Origin: an uncultured Bacteroidales bacterium
GTDB taxonomy: Bacteria > Bacteroidota > Bacteroidia > Bacteroidales > FEN-979
Length of the DNA: 33,033 bases
Reading direction: 5' to 3'
Assembly: GCA_903926565.1 (NCBI GenBank)
Contig: CAIYJU010000016.1
Span: forward strand, 1 to 33,033
Position 1 is the first letter of the stretch; each line of letters opens with the position of its first letter. The notes beneath the pieces were generated by a model, which worked only from the letters and a program-made list of their open reading frames with translations, was not told where the DNA came from and did not search any database. Below are positions 1 through 8,339 of the stretch, piece by piece. Position numbers and translations under genes: made by a program.

Positions 1-10
1 GGATTTTATA

Positions 11-110
11 TGGGTAGAAAATCGTGCATAAATGCATTATTTCGTCCCGTACGGGACGAAATGGCTGTGTAAACATTCGACTTCTACCCACATTTTGTGC
101 CTACGGCACA
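11..110. repeat. Nested palindromic repeat element
   Basis: The element is bounded by the inverted pair TGGGTAGAA (11-19) and TTCTACCCA (82-90). At its centre is a perfect 24-bp palindrome (39-62) with half-site ATTTCGTCCCGT. A smaller hairpin, TGCAT-AA-ATGCA, lies at 25-36. Just outside the right boundary is a third hairpin, TGTGCC-TAC-GGCACA (96-110). The arrangement resembles REP/BIME-like intergenic repeats. It could also work as a transcript-end structure for a gene left of the window. Family membership is inferred, since only one copy is present here. Confidence 0.7.
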
Positions 111-200
111 GGTTTAAAAATAGAAGTACATTCAATTAGGAAATTTAAACAGGTTCTAAACAATATCAGGATTGTAAAACATTTTTAACGATTGACTGGC

Positions 201-767
201 ATGACCAATTCAAAATCAAAAAACGGTTCCCATCAGATCAAAGGAATCCATGTTAAGTTACGTGCCCTTGAACCCACTGATGTGGATTTGTTGTATGCCT
301 GGGAAAACGATACAACCATCTGGGAAGTCAGCAACACCCTGGCTCCGTTTTCACGGTTTCAGATTGAAGAGTATGTGCTGAATGCACAGCACGACATTTT
401 TACGGCAAAGCAGCTTCGGCTGATGGTTGAACTGGCTGAACCCGGGAAGGAGGCTGTTCCTGCAGGCACCATCGACCTCTTTGACTTTGATCCGCTTCAT
501 CATCGTGCCGGCGTCGGTATTTTAATCCGCGAACCATACCGTGCAAAAGGGGTTGCACTGGAAGCCATGACCATGTTCATTCAATATGCATTCAACACCC
601 TCCGCCTTCATCAGCTCTATTGCAATATTTCACCAGACAATGCAACAAGCCTGCACCTCTTTGAAAAACTGGGCTTTGAAAAATGCGGCATCAAAAAAGA
701 GTGGGTACATGATGGTCAGCGCTGGCAGGACGAATGGATGTTTCAACTGATCAATCATGGAGAATAA
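201..767 (+). CDS. GNAT-family N-acetyltransferase (RimJ/RimL/SpeG-like)
   Basis: A 188-residue acetyltransferase of the GNAT fold, predicted to move an acetyl group from acetyl-CoA to an amine. It opens with the HVKLRALEPTDVDLLYAWEND pattern typical of the RimJ/RimL/SpeG branch. The acetyl-CoA pyrophosphate loop is visible as REPYRAKGVALEAM, followed by the late NATSLHLFEKLGFEKCG segment. ATG 201 is preferred to an in-frame TTG at 192 because it gives the usual N-terminus. The stop overlaps the mltG start by 11 nt, so the two are probably cotranscribed. The acceptor (ribosomal protein, polyamine or small molecule) cannot be told from sequence. Confidence 0.85.
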   Translation: MTNSKSKNGSHQIKGIHVKLRALEPTDVDLLYAWENDTTIWEVSNTLAPFSRFQIEEYVLNAQHDIFTAKQLRLMVELAEPGKEAVPAGTIDLFDFDPLHHRAGVGILIREPYRAKGVALEAMTMFIQYAFNTLRLHQLYCNISPDNATSLHLFEKLGFEKCGIKKEWVHDGQRWQDEWMFQLINHGE

Positions 768-1839
768 TCAACCCGCTCAGACTGCGAATAAATCCGGGCA
801 TTTTCTTTCCGGTTTGCAGAAGGCCCTGCTTTTAGTGGTCGTCGGTGCAATTATTATTGCCATGGTTTTGGGCTGGTACTACCTGCGGCTGACCAAACCG
901 ATGATCCGGCTGAAAGAACGGAAATTCACCTATTTTTATATTCATACCGGGTCCGGTTTCAATGCCGTAAAAGATTCGCTGGTAAAAAAAGGATACCTTA
1001 CCGACCCTGAAACATTTGAATGGCTTGCCCGGAAAAAACATTATGACCAGCATGTCAGTCCGGGCCGGTACCGGTTGACCAACGGCATGCACAACAATGC
1101 TCTTGTAAACCTGCTCCGGTCTGGGAACCAGGAGCCGATAAGAATCATCATTCAGAATGTCAGGAACAGTGCAGAACTTGCGGGGAAGATCGGCCGGCAA
1201 CTCGAGGTTGATTCAGCACAACTTGGCCAGCTATTCAGCGACAGCAACTACCTGGCAAAATTTGGCATCTCCCCTTCTTCCCTCTTTACACTTTTCATCC
1301 CAAACACATACGAGTTTTACTGGAATACTTCCGGAGATCAGCTATTTAAGCGGATGTTCGAAGAATACGAGAAGTTCTGGACACCGGAGCGAAAGCGACT
1401 GGCAGGCACGTTGCATCTGTCAATACCGGAAGTTGTCACACTCGCTTCCATTGTTGAGAAAGAGAGCAATAAAAAAGATGAAAAACCAGCAATTGCCGGT
1501 GTCTATCTCAACCGTTTACGCAAACAGATTCCGCTACAGGCCGATCCGACTGTGATTTTTGCATGGAACGACTATCGCATCAAACGCGTTTTCAAAAGAC
1601 ATACTGAAATCAATTCACCGTACAATACTTACCTCCACGCCGGCCTTCCTCCGGGGCCCATCTGCCTTCCCTCGATTAATTCGGTAGATGCGGTCCTGCA
1701 TGCCCTGAAGCACAACTACTTCTATTTCTGCGCCAGGGAAGATCTGTCGGGATACCACAATTTCGCCACCGACCTTGACGGGCATAACAAAAACGCAAAA
1801 AAATACCAGAAAGCATTGAACAAAATGAATATCCGGTGA
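757..1839 (+). CDS. mltG: Endolytic murein transglycosylase MltG (YceG-like)
   Basis: A 360-residue inner-membrane lytic transglycosylase that cuts nascent peptidoglycan strands and so ends glycan chain elongation. One transmembrane segment lies at about residues 23-43, after a short cytoplasmic tail. The periplasmic YceG domain carries the active-site signature SIVEKES (catalytic Glu within E234-E236), then GVYLNRL, LQADPTVIFA and SPYNTYLHAGLPPGPICLPS. All of these are hallmarks of the family, and the length is normal. It overlaps the acetyltransferase upstream by 11 nt and the DUF2279 gene downstream by 4 nt, so translational coupling is likely. Confidence 0.95.
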   Translation: MENNQPAQTANKSGHFLSGLQKALLLVVVGAIIIAMVLGWYYLRLTKPMIRLKERKFTYFYIHTGSGFNAVKDSLVKKGYLTDPETFEWLARKKHYDQHVSPGRYRLTNGMHNNALVNLLRSGNQEPIRIIIQNVRNSAELAGKIGRQLEVDSAQLGQLFSDSNYLAKFGISPSSLFTLFIPNTYEFYWNTSGDQLFKRMFEEYEKFWTPERKRLAGTLHLSIPEVVTLASIVEKESNKKDEKPAIAGVYLNRLRKQIPLQADPTVIFAWNDYRIKRVFKRHTEINSPYNTYLHAGLPPGPICLPSINSVDAVLHALKHNYFYFCAREDLSGYHNFATDLDGHNKNAKKYQKALNKMNIR

Positions 1840-2783
1840 TTGGGCTGAAACTTTCCTGTAAAAAAAAATTGGGTAGGGCCATGGTTATTCTTGGAATATT
1901 CTGGACCCTTAACCTGAATGCCCAATCCTCTGACTCCCTTTATCCGGATACTGCCGTGATTCATAAAGGCCGGTTAACCGGTGTGCTGATCGCTGAAGGC
2001 ACGCTCTATGTGGCTTCCATCACCGGGCTCTATTTTGCATGGTACAAGGATTATCCCCAATCGACGTTTCACCTGTTCAATGATGGTGGTGAGTGGATGC
2101 AGGTTGATAAGTGCGGCCATGCCATCACTGCCAATTACATCAGCAGGATCGGCTATTCCACCTATCGCTGGGCAGGAGTGAAAGAGAACAAGGCTGCCTG
2201 GTTTGGCGGATTGCTTGGCTTTGCCTACATGCTGAACATCGAAATCCTCGACGGATTTTCATCAGAATGGGGCTTTTCATTGGGCGACCTTACTGCCAAC
2301 ACCCTGGGAACCATGATTTTCGTCGGGCAACAGCTTGCGTGGCATGAACAACGCTTTTCGCTGAAATACTCCTTTCACCAAACGCAGTATGCACCATACA
2401 ACCCAAATCTGCTGGGAGACAACCTGGTCCAGAATATGATCAAAGATTACAACGGGCATTCATACTGGATCTCCTGCAACATCCACTCTTTTCTTCCTTC
2501 AAAATCCAAATTTCCAAAATGGCTGAACATTGCTGTGGGATATGGTGCGGAAGGAATGACCGGGGCCTTTGGCAACACCATGATTCACAACGGGCAGCCG
2601 GTTCCTGAATATCCCAGGTACCGCAGGTATTTTCTTTCCGTTGACGTTGATCTGACCAGGATCCCGACAAAATCAAAGGTACTCCGGGGGATTTTCACAG
2701 TTCTGAGTTTTATCAAAATTCCCGCTCCGACTCTTGAATACAACTCACTCGGAGAATTTAAACTCCACGCTTTTTATTATTGA
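1836..2783 (+). CDS. DUF2279 (YfiM-like) envelope protein
   Basis: A 315-residue protein with a signal peptide ending near LNLNAQS, so it is probably exported. The body matches the DUF2279 pattern: a short hydrophobic helix (LYVASITGLYFAWYKD), the HLFNDGGEWMQVDKCGHA segment, then GFAYMLNIEILDGFSSEWGFSLGDLTANTLG. No enzymatic function is established for this family. The GTG start overlaps the mltG TGA in a GTGA junction, which argues for cotranslation. An internal ATG at 1881 would give a shorter signal peptide and is a possible alternative. Pairing with mltG suggests a cell-envelope role, but that is inference. Confidence 0.8.
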   Translation: MIGLKLSCKKKLGRAMVILGIFWTLNLNAQSSDSLYPDTAVIHKGRLTGVLIAEGTLYVASITGLYFAWYKDYPQSTFHLFNDGGEWMQVDKCGHAITANYISRIGYSTYRWAGVKENKAAWFGGLLGFAYMLNIEILDGFSSEWGFSLGDLTANTLGTMIFVGQQLAWHEQRFSLKYSFHQTQYAPYNPNLLGDNLVQNMIKDYNGHSYWISCNIHSFLPSKSKFPKWLNIAVGYGAEGMTGAFGNTMIHNGQPVPEYPRYRRYFLSVDVDLTRIPTKSKVLRGIFTVLSFIKIPAPTLEYNSLGEFKLHAFYY

Positions 2784-2922
2784 AAAAACTATTAACTTTA
2801 CTGTGTCATTCACTATGCAATTGAATTCCGGTATTTTAGTAACCTTCGTGAATTTGATAGCTTTATACAGCCACCCGGTTGTATTGTTTTAACTTATCCC
2901 TTTAATCAGAAACAGTATCAGC

Positions 2923-4476
2923 ATGAAAATTTTACCAGTTTCACTTATCCGGGATGCAGATGCTTATACCATTAAGCATGAGCCGATTGCCGACATCGAC
3001 CTGATGGAACGTGCAGCGGAAAACTGTGCTCTGTGGCTGCAGGAGAACATTAACAAGGATCAAAAATTGATCTGTTTTTGCGGATCCGGAAACAATGGCG
3101 GCGACGGACTGGCTATAGCCAGGTTGATGTTTGAAGCCGGATATAAGGTTGAGGCTTACACCTTATGTGCTCCTGAGCAGATGTCGGGAAACTGCAGGAT
3201 AAACTACGACAGGCTAAGGGAATATGGAAAAAAACGAAGACTGACATGCAGTATATTGCAGGAGTCAGGCAAATTTCCGTTGATTGACAAGTATGATATA
3301 GTCATTGATGCCATCTTCGGCAGTGGTCTTACCCGCCCGGCTGAAGGATTTGCGGCATCTGTAATTCACCACATCAATTCAGGAAGTGCCGATGTTATTT
3401 CGATCGATGTTCCGTCGGGGTTGTTTTGCGATGTTACAACCCGGATCACCCCGGAACCAGCGGTAATCCATGCAACTGACACCTATACATTCGAACCTCC
3501 GAAACTGGCATTTTTCTTTCCTGAAAACGCTCCGTTTGTCGGGTTCTGGGAACTCCTGGATATCGGTATTCATCCCGATTTTATTGATTCGGCTAATGTG
3601 CAGAACTTCATGGTGAGGGAGGAGGAGATGGCGCTTCTTCTCCGTCAGCGTGATAAATTTTCCCACAAAGGAACTTATGGTCATGCGTTGATCATTGCAG
3701 GAAGTACCGGGAAGATGGGCGCAGCAGTGCTGTCGGCACAGGCATGTCTGCGGTCAGGCCCCGGGCTGGTCACTGTTCATGTACCAAAATCAGGTGTTAA
3801 CATCCTGCAGACAGCATTTCCGGAAGCCATGCTGACCATTGATCCTGCCGAAGACCATTTTTCTGCAGTCCCCGAACTCGCAGCCTATTCTGCCATCGCG
3901 ATCGGACCCGGACTGGGCATGAATGCCCATTCTGCCAAAGCATTGAAGTTCCTTATCCAGCAGGCTAAAATCCCGGTTATTTTTGATGCAGATGCCATCA
4001 ATATCCTCGCCGAAAACAAGACATGGCTCGGCTTTATTCCGAAAGGATCTATTTTCACGCCACATCCAAAAGAATTTGAGCGGCTTGTCGGGAAAAGCAG
4101 CAATAATTTTGACCAAAACCAGATGCAACGCGACTTCTCATTTAAACACCAATGTTATGTTATTTTAAAAGGGGCGCATACTGCAATTACAACACCCGAC
4201 GGACTGTGTTATTTCAACACGACCGGGAACCCGGGAATGGCAACAGGCGGGAGCGGCGATGTCCTCACAGGTATCATTGCAGGGTTGATGGCACAGGGAT
4301 ATTCTTCACTTGAATCCTGCCTTTTCGGGGTTTATATCCATGGGATGGCAGGGGATCAGGTACACTGGGAAAAAGGTGATTATGCACTGATAGCCAGCGA
4401 TATAATTGCGAATCTTGGAAAATCATTTCAATTACTCTTCAGAAACAATATTCACACGATTTATGGAAAATTTTGA
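2923..4476 (+). CDS. nnr: Bifunctional NAD(P)H-hydrate epimerase / ADP-dependent NAD(P)H-hydrate dehydratase
   Basis: A 517-residue fusion that repairs hydrated NADH and NADPH. The N-terminal half is the epimerase (YjeF_N), with the nucleotide-binding loop CGSGNNGGDG at residues 53-62 and VIDAIFGSGLTRP further on. The C-terminal half, from about residue 235, is the ribokinase-like dehydratase. It shows HKGTYGHALIIAGSTGKMGAA, GPGLG, TPHPKEFERL and NPGMATGGSGDVLTGIIAG, with D446 in the catalytic GGSGD position. The length fits the usual fused form. It follows a 139-bp spacer that probably holds its promoter, and its end overlaps the HD hydrolase start by 14 nt. Confidence 0.95.
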   Translation: MKILPVSLIRDADAYTIKHEPIADIDLMERAAENCALWLQENINKDQKLICFCGSGNNGGDGLAIARLMFEAGYKVEAYTLCAPEQMSGNCRINYDRLREYGKKRRLTCSILQESGKFPLIDKYDIVIDAIFGSGLTRPAEGFAASVIHHINSGSADVISIDVPSGLFCDVTTRITPEPAVIHATDTYTFEPPKLAFFFPENAPFVGFWELLDIGIHPDFIDSANVQNFMVREEEMALLLRQRDKFSHKGTYGHALIIAGSTGKMGAAVLSAQACLRSGPGLVTVHVPKSGVNILQTAFPEAMLTIDPAEDHFSAVPELAAYSAIAIGPGLGMNAHSAKALKFLIQQAKIPVIFDADAINILAENKTWLGFIPKGSIFTPHPKEFERLVGKSSNNFDQNQMQRDFSFKHQCYVILKGAHTAITTPDGLCYFNTTGNPGMATGGSGDVLTGIIAGLMAQGYSSLESCLFGVYIHGMAGDQVHWEKGDYALIASDIIANLGKSFQLLFRNNIHTIYGKF

Positions 4477-5047
4477 AAAAGACCTCCTGGCCGGGATGGT
4501 CATCGCCCCATATCTTCAGAAGGCAACTGCATTGCGGGGTGTAAAAAGGTATGTAGGCGGCAACCAGTTCCGGCATGCATTCGCCACCCTGGCGATTTTG
4601 ATAGATTATCATTACATGGATGCGATCCTGCTGAAAGCCTCTGTTATCCACGACCTGGTTGAAGATGTAAAATGTGTCTCTTATGATGAAATACGGGAGA
4701 TTGACCGGGATGGACAGCAGGTACTGGAACTGGTGCTGGAAGTGACACGTCGCAAGCCTGAAACCAAACAGGATTTCCTGAAGCGCATCCTGGAAGAGGG
4801 CTCTGATTCAGCGAAAGTTTTGAAATGTGCCGACCGCATCAGTAATCTCACCGACCTTCACCCGGATATTTTTGACAAGGAATATATTAAGAACATGATG
4901 GCCGATACCAAGAAATGGGTTATCCCGATGGCGAGGCAGGTGAATAAAGATATGTTGTTTGAACTGCAAGACCTGATTAAACGACGTGAAACAAACCTCA
5001 AATTCTCCTCGTCAATCTGGCCGATGAAACGAAACGACAAGGGTTAG
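4463..5047 (+). CDS. Small HD-domain hydrolase, candidate (p)ppGpp hydrolase (SAH/MESH1-like)
   Basis: A 194-residue stand-alone HD protein with no synthetase, TGS or ACT domain. Residues known from Rel/SpoT hydrolase domains appear in order and at matching spacing: R29, H38, H63-D64, E67-D68 (HDLVED), D124 and N128 (CADRISN). This set binds the metal and positions the alarmone in Rel. Length and layout fit the small alarmone hydrolases, so the inferred activity is removal of the 3'-pyrophosphate of (p)ppGpp. ATG 4463 is chosen over a TTG at 4406 because the latter lies deeper in the nnr gene. The gene ends in a 4-bp convergent overlap with parE. A different nucleotide substrate remains possible. 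Confidence 0.75.
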   Translation: MENFEKDLLAGMVIAPYLQKATALRGVKRYVGGNQFRHAFATLAILIDYHYMDAILLKASVIHDLVEDVKCVSYDEIREIDRDGQQVLELVLEVTRRKPETKQDFLKRILEEGSDSAKVLKCADRISNLTDLHPDIFDKEYIKNMMADTKKWVIPMARQVNKDMLFELQDLIKRRETNLKFSSSIWPMKRNDKG

Positions 5048-6900
5048 GCAATCACAGCCTCCTTAATGATGTCTGCTTCCACCCTCAGATTATCAATGAT
5101 GAAATTCTGGCGTTCGGGGGTGTTTTTACCCATATAAAATGTCAGTACATCCAGCACTGCCGACTCTTTTGTCAAAATGACCGGGTCGAGGCGAATATCT
5201 TTTCCAATAAAATACTGGAATTCGTCAGGTGAAATTTCTCCAAGGCCCTTGAATCTTGTTATCTCAGGATTGACACCGAGTTTTTCCATGGCCGACCGCT
5301 TCTCTTCTTCTGAATAACAATAGATGGTTTTCTGCTTGTTGCGCACCCTGAACAGCGGAGTTTGAAGGATGTAAAGGTGCCCGTTGCGCACCAGGTCGGG
5401 ATAAAACTGCAGAAAGAAAGTGAGAAGCAGCAACCGGATATGCATACCGTCGACATCGGCATCGGTAGCAACCACCACGTAATTGTAGCGGAGATTCTCA
5501 AGTCCCTCTTCTATGTTAAGCGCAGACTGCAGCAGGTTGAACTCTTCATTTTCATAGACGACCCGCTTGCTTAATCCAAAGCAATTCAGCGGTTTACCCT
5601 TTAAACTGAAAACCGCCTGGGTATTCACATCCCTGGCTTTGGTAATGGAACCGCTGGCCGAATCTCCTTCGGTAATGAAAATGGAAGATTCGTAGCGCCG
5701 TTCATCATGGTTGTTATAGTGGATCCGGCAATCGCGCAGCTTTTTGTTGTGAAGGCTGACTTTTTTAACACTCTCCTTCGCGATTTTTTTGATATTTGCC
5801 CACTCTTTGCGCTCCTTCTCACTTTGAAGGATCTTCCGCAGCAACGCCTCGGCAGCATCTGTATTTATATGCAGGAAATTGTCGAGTTGCTTTTTGACAA
5901 TATCCATAATGAAATTCCGGATGGTGATTCCATCAGGTTCCACATGAATGGAGCCAAGTTTGGTTTTGGTCTGGGATTCAAACACCGGATCCTGAACCTT
6001 GATGCTGAGCGCGGCCACAAGGGAAGCCTTGATGTCGTTGGTGTCGAAATCCTTTTTGTAAAATTCCCTGATCGTTTTAACCAGGGCCTCCCTGAAGGCA
6101 GCCTGGTGTGTACCACCCTGTGTGGTGTGTTGCCCATTGACGAAGGAATAATATTCTTCCCCGTACATCTCGCAATGGGTAAAAGCACATTCAAAATCGC
6201 CGTCACGCAGATGGATGATCGGGTAAAGTACCGGTGTATCAATATAACTGTTGAGCAGGTCGATCAGGCCGTTCTGAGCGTGAAACCGCTCGCCATTGAA
6301 GATGATGGTAAGTCCGTTGTTTAGAAACACATAATTCCACAGCATCTTCTGCACATATTCCGGGATGTAGTGATACTTTCCGAAAATGCCTTCATCGGGC
6401 ATAAAGGTGATGATCGTGCCTGACCTCAGCTCTATCGGCTTCTCCGGCTCGTCTGTCACCACATCGCCCTGGTGAAACTCTACAATATGAGTCCTGCTTT
6501 CACGGATAGCCTGTACCTTAAAAAAGGAAGATAAGGCATTTACGGCTTTAGATCCGACGCCGTTGAGCCCAACCGCCTTCTTAAAAACCTTTGAATCGTA
6601 TTTGGCCCCTGTGTTTATCTTTGAAACGCAATCAACAACTTTACCCAGAGGAATGCCACGGCCATAATCACGCACACAAACCAGTTGGTCCTTGATCGTC
6701 ACCTCGATGATTTTTCCATACCCCATCACGAACTCGTCAATGGAATTGTCGAGAATCTCCTTGATCATCACATAAATACCATCATCCGGAGATGAGCCGT
6801 CCCCAAGTTTTCCAATGTACATTCCGGGGCGAAGGCGGATATGTTCACTCCACTCCAGCGACCGTATGCTGTCTTCGGTATAGGTTTCGACGTTGCTCAT
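5044..6900 (-). CDS. parE: DNA topoisomerase IV subunit B (ParE)
   Basis: A 618-residue type IIA topoisomerase ATPase subunit. The GHKL ATPase shows [10 protein letters not shown] (catalytic E48, N52), DYGRGIPLG (77-86) and [11 protein letters not shown] (111-121). The transducer domain carries the QTKTKLGS lysine loop (310-317). The TOPRIM domain has E411 in [10 protein letters not shown] and the metal-binding D480, D482 and D484 in ATDADVDG. The protein is short, as in Bacteroidota ParE, and lacks GyrB-type insertions. No parC lies next to it in this window: the downstream side abuts a convergent gene. GyrB is the alternative, but the length and the [17 protein letters not shown] start favour ParE. 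Confidence 0.88.
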   Translation of the reverse strand: MSNVETYTEDSIRSLEWSEHIRLRPGMYIGKLGDGSSPDDGIYVMIKEILDNSIDEFVMGYGKIIEVTIKDQLVCVRDYGRGIPLGKVVDCVSKINTGAKYDSKVFKKAVGLNGVGSKAVNALSSFFKVQAIRESRTHIVEFHQGDVVTDEPEKPIELRSGTIITFMPDEGIFGKYHYIPEYVQKMLWNYVFLNNGLTIIFNGERFHAQNGLIDLLNSYIDTPVLYPIIHLRDGDFECAFTHCEMYGEEYYSFVNGQHTTQGGTHQAAFREALVKTIREFYKKDFDTNDIKASLVAALSIKVQDPVFESQTKTKLGSIHVEPDGITIRNFIMDIVKKQLDNFLHINTDAAEALLRKILQSEKERKEWANIKKIAKESVKKVSLHNKKLRDCRIHYNNHDERRYESSIFITEGDSASGSITKARDVNTQAVFSLKGKPLNCFGLSKRVVYENEEFNLLQSALNIEEGLENLRYNYVVVATDADVDGMHIRLLLLTFFLQFYPDLVRNGHLYILQTPLFRVRNKQKTIYCYSEEEKRSAMEKLGVNPEITRFKGLGEISPDEFQYFIGKDIRLDPVILTKESAVLDVLTFYMGKNTPERQNFIIDNLRVEADIIKEAVIA

Positions 6901-6923
6901 TAAGAATGTTGCTTTGTGGTCTG

Positions 6924-6931
6924 CAAAGATA
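6924..6931 (-). promoter_or_regulatory. Putative -7 box of the parE promoter
   Basis: The reverse strand reads TATCTTTG, a perfect match to the Bacteroidota TAnnTTTG -7 consensus, 23 nt upstream of the parE ATG. No convincing TTTG -33 element is seen at the usual distance. Confidence 0.5.
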
Positions 6932-7045
6932 AAGGAAAGCCCTGTCGTGACTATATAAATGTGAACAATATTTCAAATAAGTTATCCACATCTCACCGGA
7001 AAATCGTTACTTTGCATTCTGTTATATTATTAACAATAGAACGTT

Positions 7046-7825
7046 ATGACACTGGTTGTAAAAGAACTGAAAGAACAGATCGGGTGGATCACCCTGAACC
7101 ATGATGCAAAGAGAAATGCCCTGAGCATAGACCTGCTGACAGAATTGTTGCAGGCGCTGAAAAGTTTAAGAGAAGAAAAAGCGAGGGTGGTGATTATCAG
7201 GGCCAACAGGGGGACAAAGGTATGGTCGTCAGGGTTTTTCATCGACGAGCTTCCCCGGGATGGCAGCGATCCGCTGGCGTATGACAACCCTTTGCAGAAA
7301 GTGATCCGCGCCATACAGGCAACCCCGGTTCCCGTAATTTGCATGGCTGAAGGAAGCATCTGGGGAGGTGCGTGCAACATTGCATTTGTGTGCGACATGG
7401 TGATCGGGACCAGAGACACCTGCCTGGCCATCACCCCGGCTAAAATCGGTGTTCCGTATAACACATCAGGCATTTTACAATTCCTCGACATCATCGGCTC
7501 CCACATTGTGAAGGAGATGTTTTTCACTGCTGAGCCAATCACGGCAGATAAAGCACTCAGCCTCGGGATTATAAACCATCTCGTAGATGCAGGCGATCTT
7601 GAAAATTTCACAACCCGGCTGGCAAAAAAAATTATTGCCAACTCCCCGCTCAGTATTCAGGTTATCAAGGAGCAGCTTAACATACTTGGGAATGCACTTC
7701 CCATGACGCCGCAAACATTTGAACACATCGACATGCTCCGCCGCATTGCAGGCACCAGCGACGATTACCTGGAAGGCATCAAGGCGTTTTATGAGAAAAG
7801 AACCCCGGTTTTTAAAGGGGAATGA
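7046..7825 (+). CDS. scpB: Crotonase-family methylmalonyl-CoA decarboxylase
   Basis: A 259-residue crotonase. As remembered, it aligns nearly end to end with E. coli ScpB/YgfG: RNALS, RGTKVWSSG..IDELP, DPLAYDNPLQ, EGSIWGGA (oxyanion hole), GVPYN (Y138), HIVKEMFFTAEPITADKALSLGIINHLV and a C-terminal DYLEGIKAFYEKR. The reaction would be methylmalonyl-CoA to propionyl-CoA plus CO2, part of the succinate-to-propionate route. One oddity is residue 64. It is Phe where the E. coli enzyme, from memory, has active-site His66. Decarboxylase activity is therefore probable but not certain. The stop abuts the stop of the next, convergent gene without a spacer. Confidence 0.8.
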   Translation: MTLVVKELKEQIGWITLNHDAKRNALSIDLLTELLQALKSLREEKARVVIIRANRGTKVWSSGFFIDELPRDGSDPLAYDNPLQKVIRAIQATPVPVICMAEGSIWGGACNIAFVCDMVIGTRDTCLAITPAKIGVPYNTSGILQFLDIIGSHIVKEMFFTAEPITADKALSLGIINHLVDAGDLENFTTRLAKKIIANSPLSIQVIKEQLNILGNALPMTPQTFEHIDMLRRIAGTSDDYLEGIKAFYEKRTPVFKGE

Positions 7826-8263
7826 TCAGAGCAACCCTGCGTTTTTCAGAATTTCTGATAGTTTCGGTTGCGTTTTTGAATAATCAACAAGCACTGCCAG
7901 TATTCGCTGGTCCTGCTTCTTAAGCGGGGCCAATGACAATTTACGGTCCCAAAAAGCGAACCCAAAAACGCTGATCATCATGGCCGTAAAAATTCCGACA
8001 ATTGCCCAAAGGAAATTGAATAATTGATCAAAACGCTTGTCCATGGCTTCAAAACGCTGATCTACAGCTGAGAATTGTTTACTGACAGTTTCAAACCTTG
8101 CACTCATTTCAGTTTTAACAGACTCAACTTTTTGCTCGGTCCTGATGATACGGTCACGGTCGTCAAGGGTGAAAGGAACTTCTTTTGCCTGTGCCATAGA
8201 CAACAAGGGACAGATAAGTGATAAAATGCCGATAATGTGCTTCAGTGTTTTCATCTTCTTCAA
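7826..8263 (-). CDS. Small exported coiled-coil membrane protein, unknown function
   Basis: A 145-residue protein I do not recognise. A signal-like segment lies at residues 6-25 (HIIGILSLICPLLSMAQA). A charged heptad-like stretch at about 35-80 contains SVKTEMSARFETVSKQFSAV and FEAMDKRFDQL and probably forms a coiled coil. One transmembrane helix follows at about 84-106. A short tail ends in SEILKNAGLL. The design suggests an envelope-anchored oligomer. It converges on scpB with both stops inside the hexamer TGATCA, and it has its own -7 box. Codon use looks like that of its neighbours. Confidence 0.65.
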   Translation of the reverse strand: MKKMKTLKHIIGILSLICPLLSMAQAKEVPFTLDDRDRIIRTEQKVESVKTEMSARFETVSKQFSAVDQRFEAMDKRFDQLFNFLWAIVGIFTAMMISVFGFAFWDRKLSLAPLKKQDQRILAVLVDYSKTQPKLSEILKNAGLL

Positions 8264-8298
8264 GGATTAAGTTTTTGTGCTTAATCTCCTTCAAGACG

Positions 8299-8306
8299 CA
8301 AAGGTA
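8299..8306 (-). promoter_or_regulatory. Putative -7 box for the coiled-coil membrane protein gene
   Basis: The reverse strand reads TACCTTTG, a perfect TAnnTTTG match, 35 nt upstream of the start at 8263. No clear -33 TTTG was found. Confidence 0.45.
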
Positions 8307-8318
8307 ATACGAAAAACA

Positions 8319-8339
8319 GGAAAAGTTAATAACTTTTCC
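8319..8339 (-). terminator. Likely intrinsic terminator of the glycan operon
   Basis: A 9-bp perfect stem, GGAAAAGTT / AACTTTTCC with a 3-nt loop, touches the stop codon of the flippase gene. On the reverse strand it is followed by TGTTTTTCG, a short T-rich tail. The position at the end of the five-gene reverse operon supports the call. Confidence 0.6.

Noticed and set aside
5707..6324. A 205-codon open frame antisense to parE
   Set aside because: It lies wholly inside the well-conserved parE gene, has no recognisable domain and no own promoter. It is a frame shadow.
7030..7641. A 203-codon open frame antisense to the crotonase gene
   Set aside because: The forward frame matches a known enzyme end to end, and the reverse product shows no motif or plausible start context.
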